A DNA stretch of 64,000 nucleotides from Pseudomonadota bacterium. Its GTDB lineage: Bacteria; Pseudomonadota; Alphaproteobacteria; Rhizobiales; Hyphomicrobiaceae. The position numbers and the translations under genes are program-made. Within the stretch, counting starts at the first letter, position 1, and each line of letters begins with the position of its first letter. The stretch is from positions 1-64,000 of the forward strand of contig JAFECG010000028.1 of the NCBI GenBank assembly GCA_018242215.1, given 5' to 3'. Shown here one piece after another: positions 64,000 through 64,000 of this stretch. The notes beneath the pieces were generated by a model, which was given only the letters and a program-made list of their open reading frames with translations, was not told the DNA's origin and did not search any database.

Positions 64000-64000
64000 G

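Overview
The window looks like a chromosome segment of a methylotrophic alphaproteobacterium of the Hyphomicrobiales, most likely Hyphomicrobium or a close relative. This rests on the methanol-metabolism-type c cytochrome at the left edge, the gene order aroQ-accB-accC-aat, an RNase E with an acidic insertion in its S1 domain, NnrU, and the protein style of the housekeeping genes. Genus assignment is inference from protein resemblance; no search was run.

Layout. (1) 1-243: 3' end of a c-type cytochrome gene. (2) About 0.3-5.7 kb: a cluster holding three minus-strand fluoride riboswitches (crcB RNA). They precede a DUF211 / VIT-like membrane protein operon, an RppH-like Nudix hydrolase, and a dynamin-like GTPase with a C-terminal Cys/His module. 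None of these is a classical fluoride exporter. A hypothetical gene and a histidine phosphatase lie between them. (3) About 5.9-27.7 kb: a defence-rich accessory region. It holds an EVE-HNH modification-dependent nuclease, a HEPN-like protein, several PD-(D/E)XK-like proteins, a DUF2971 protein, a large SF1 helicase, a TrlF-type PHP/ABC-ATPase, and a complete CBASS operon (HNH-SAVED effector, CD-NTase, E2-like protein) with a divergent HTH/metallopeptidase regulator pair (CapH/CapP type). (4) 28.1-30.9 kb: a DUF3489-DUF2924-large serine recombinase module ending beside a tRNA-Gln gene, the likely right border of the mobile region. (5) 31.6-64 kb: mostly core genes. These are ppx/gppA-rlmE, guaB, MAPEG, an rsmB-like methyltransferase, two convergent SET-domain genes, guaA, a TetR/DUF308 pair, an MFS transporter, a Met/His-rich secreted peptide, aat-accC-accB-aroQ-dsbA, an M48 TPR protease, rne, an AMIN amidase, PBP1A, prfB with its programmed frameshift, HxlR/azoreductase, three tandem methyltransferases and nnrU.

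How the parts work together. In each fluoride-switch leader the pseudoknot-loop sequence GGAGT recurs in the downstream Shine-Dalgarno site. This predicts the same translational ON switch three times: with fluoride the ACTCC strand is held in the aptamer, without it ACTCC covers the ribosome site. In two of the three, the switched start belongs to a short leader ORF whose stop overlaps the start of the next gene. The CBASS operon and its regulators face away from a shared control region with repeated sites, one lying on the capH -10. The core half needs no special explanation beyond local regulators and terminators.
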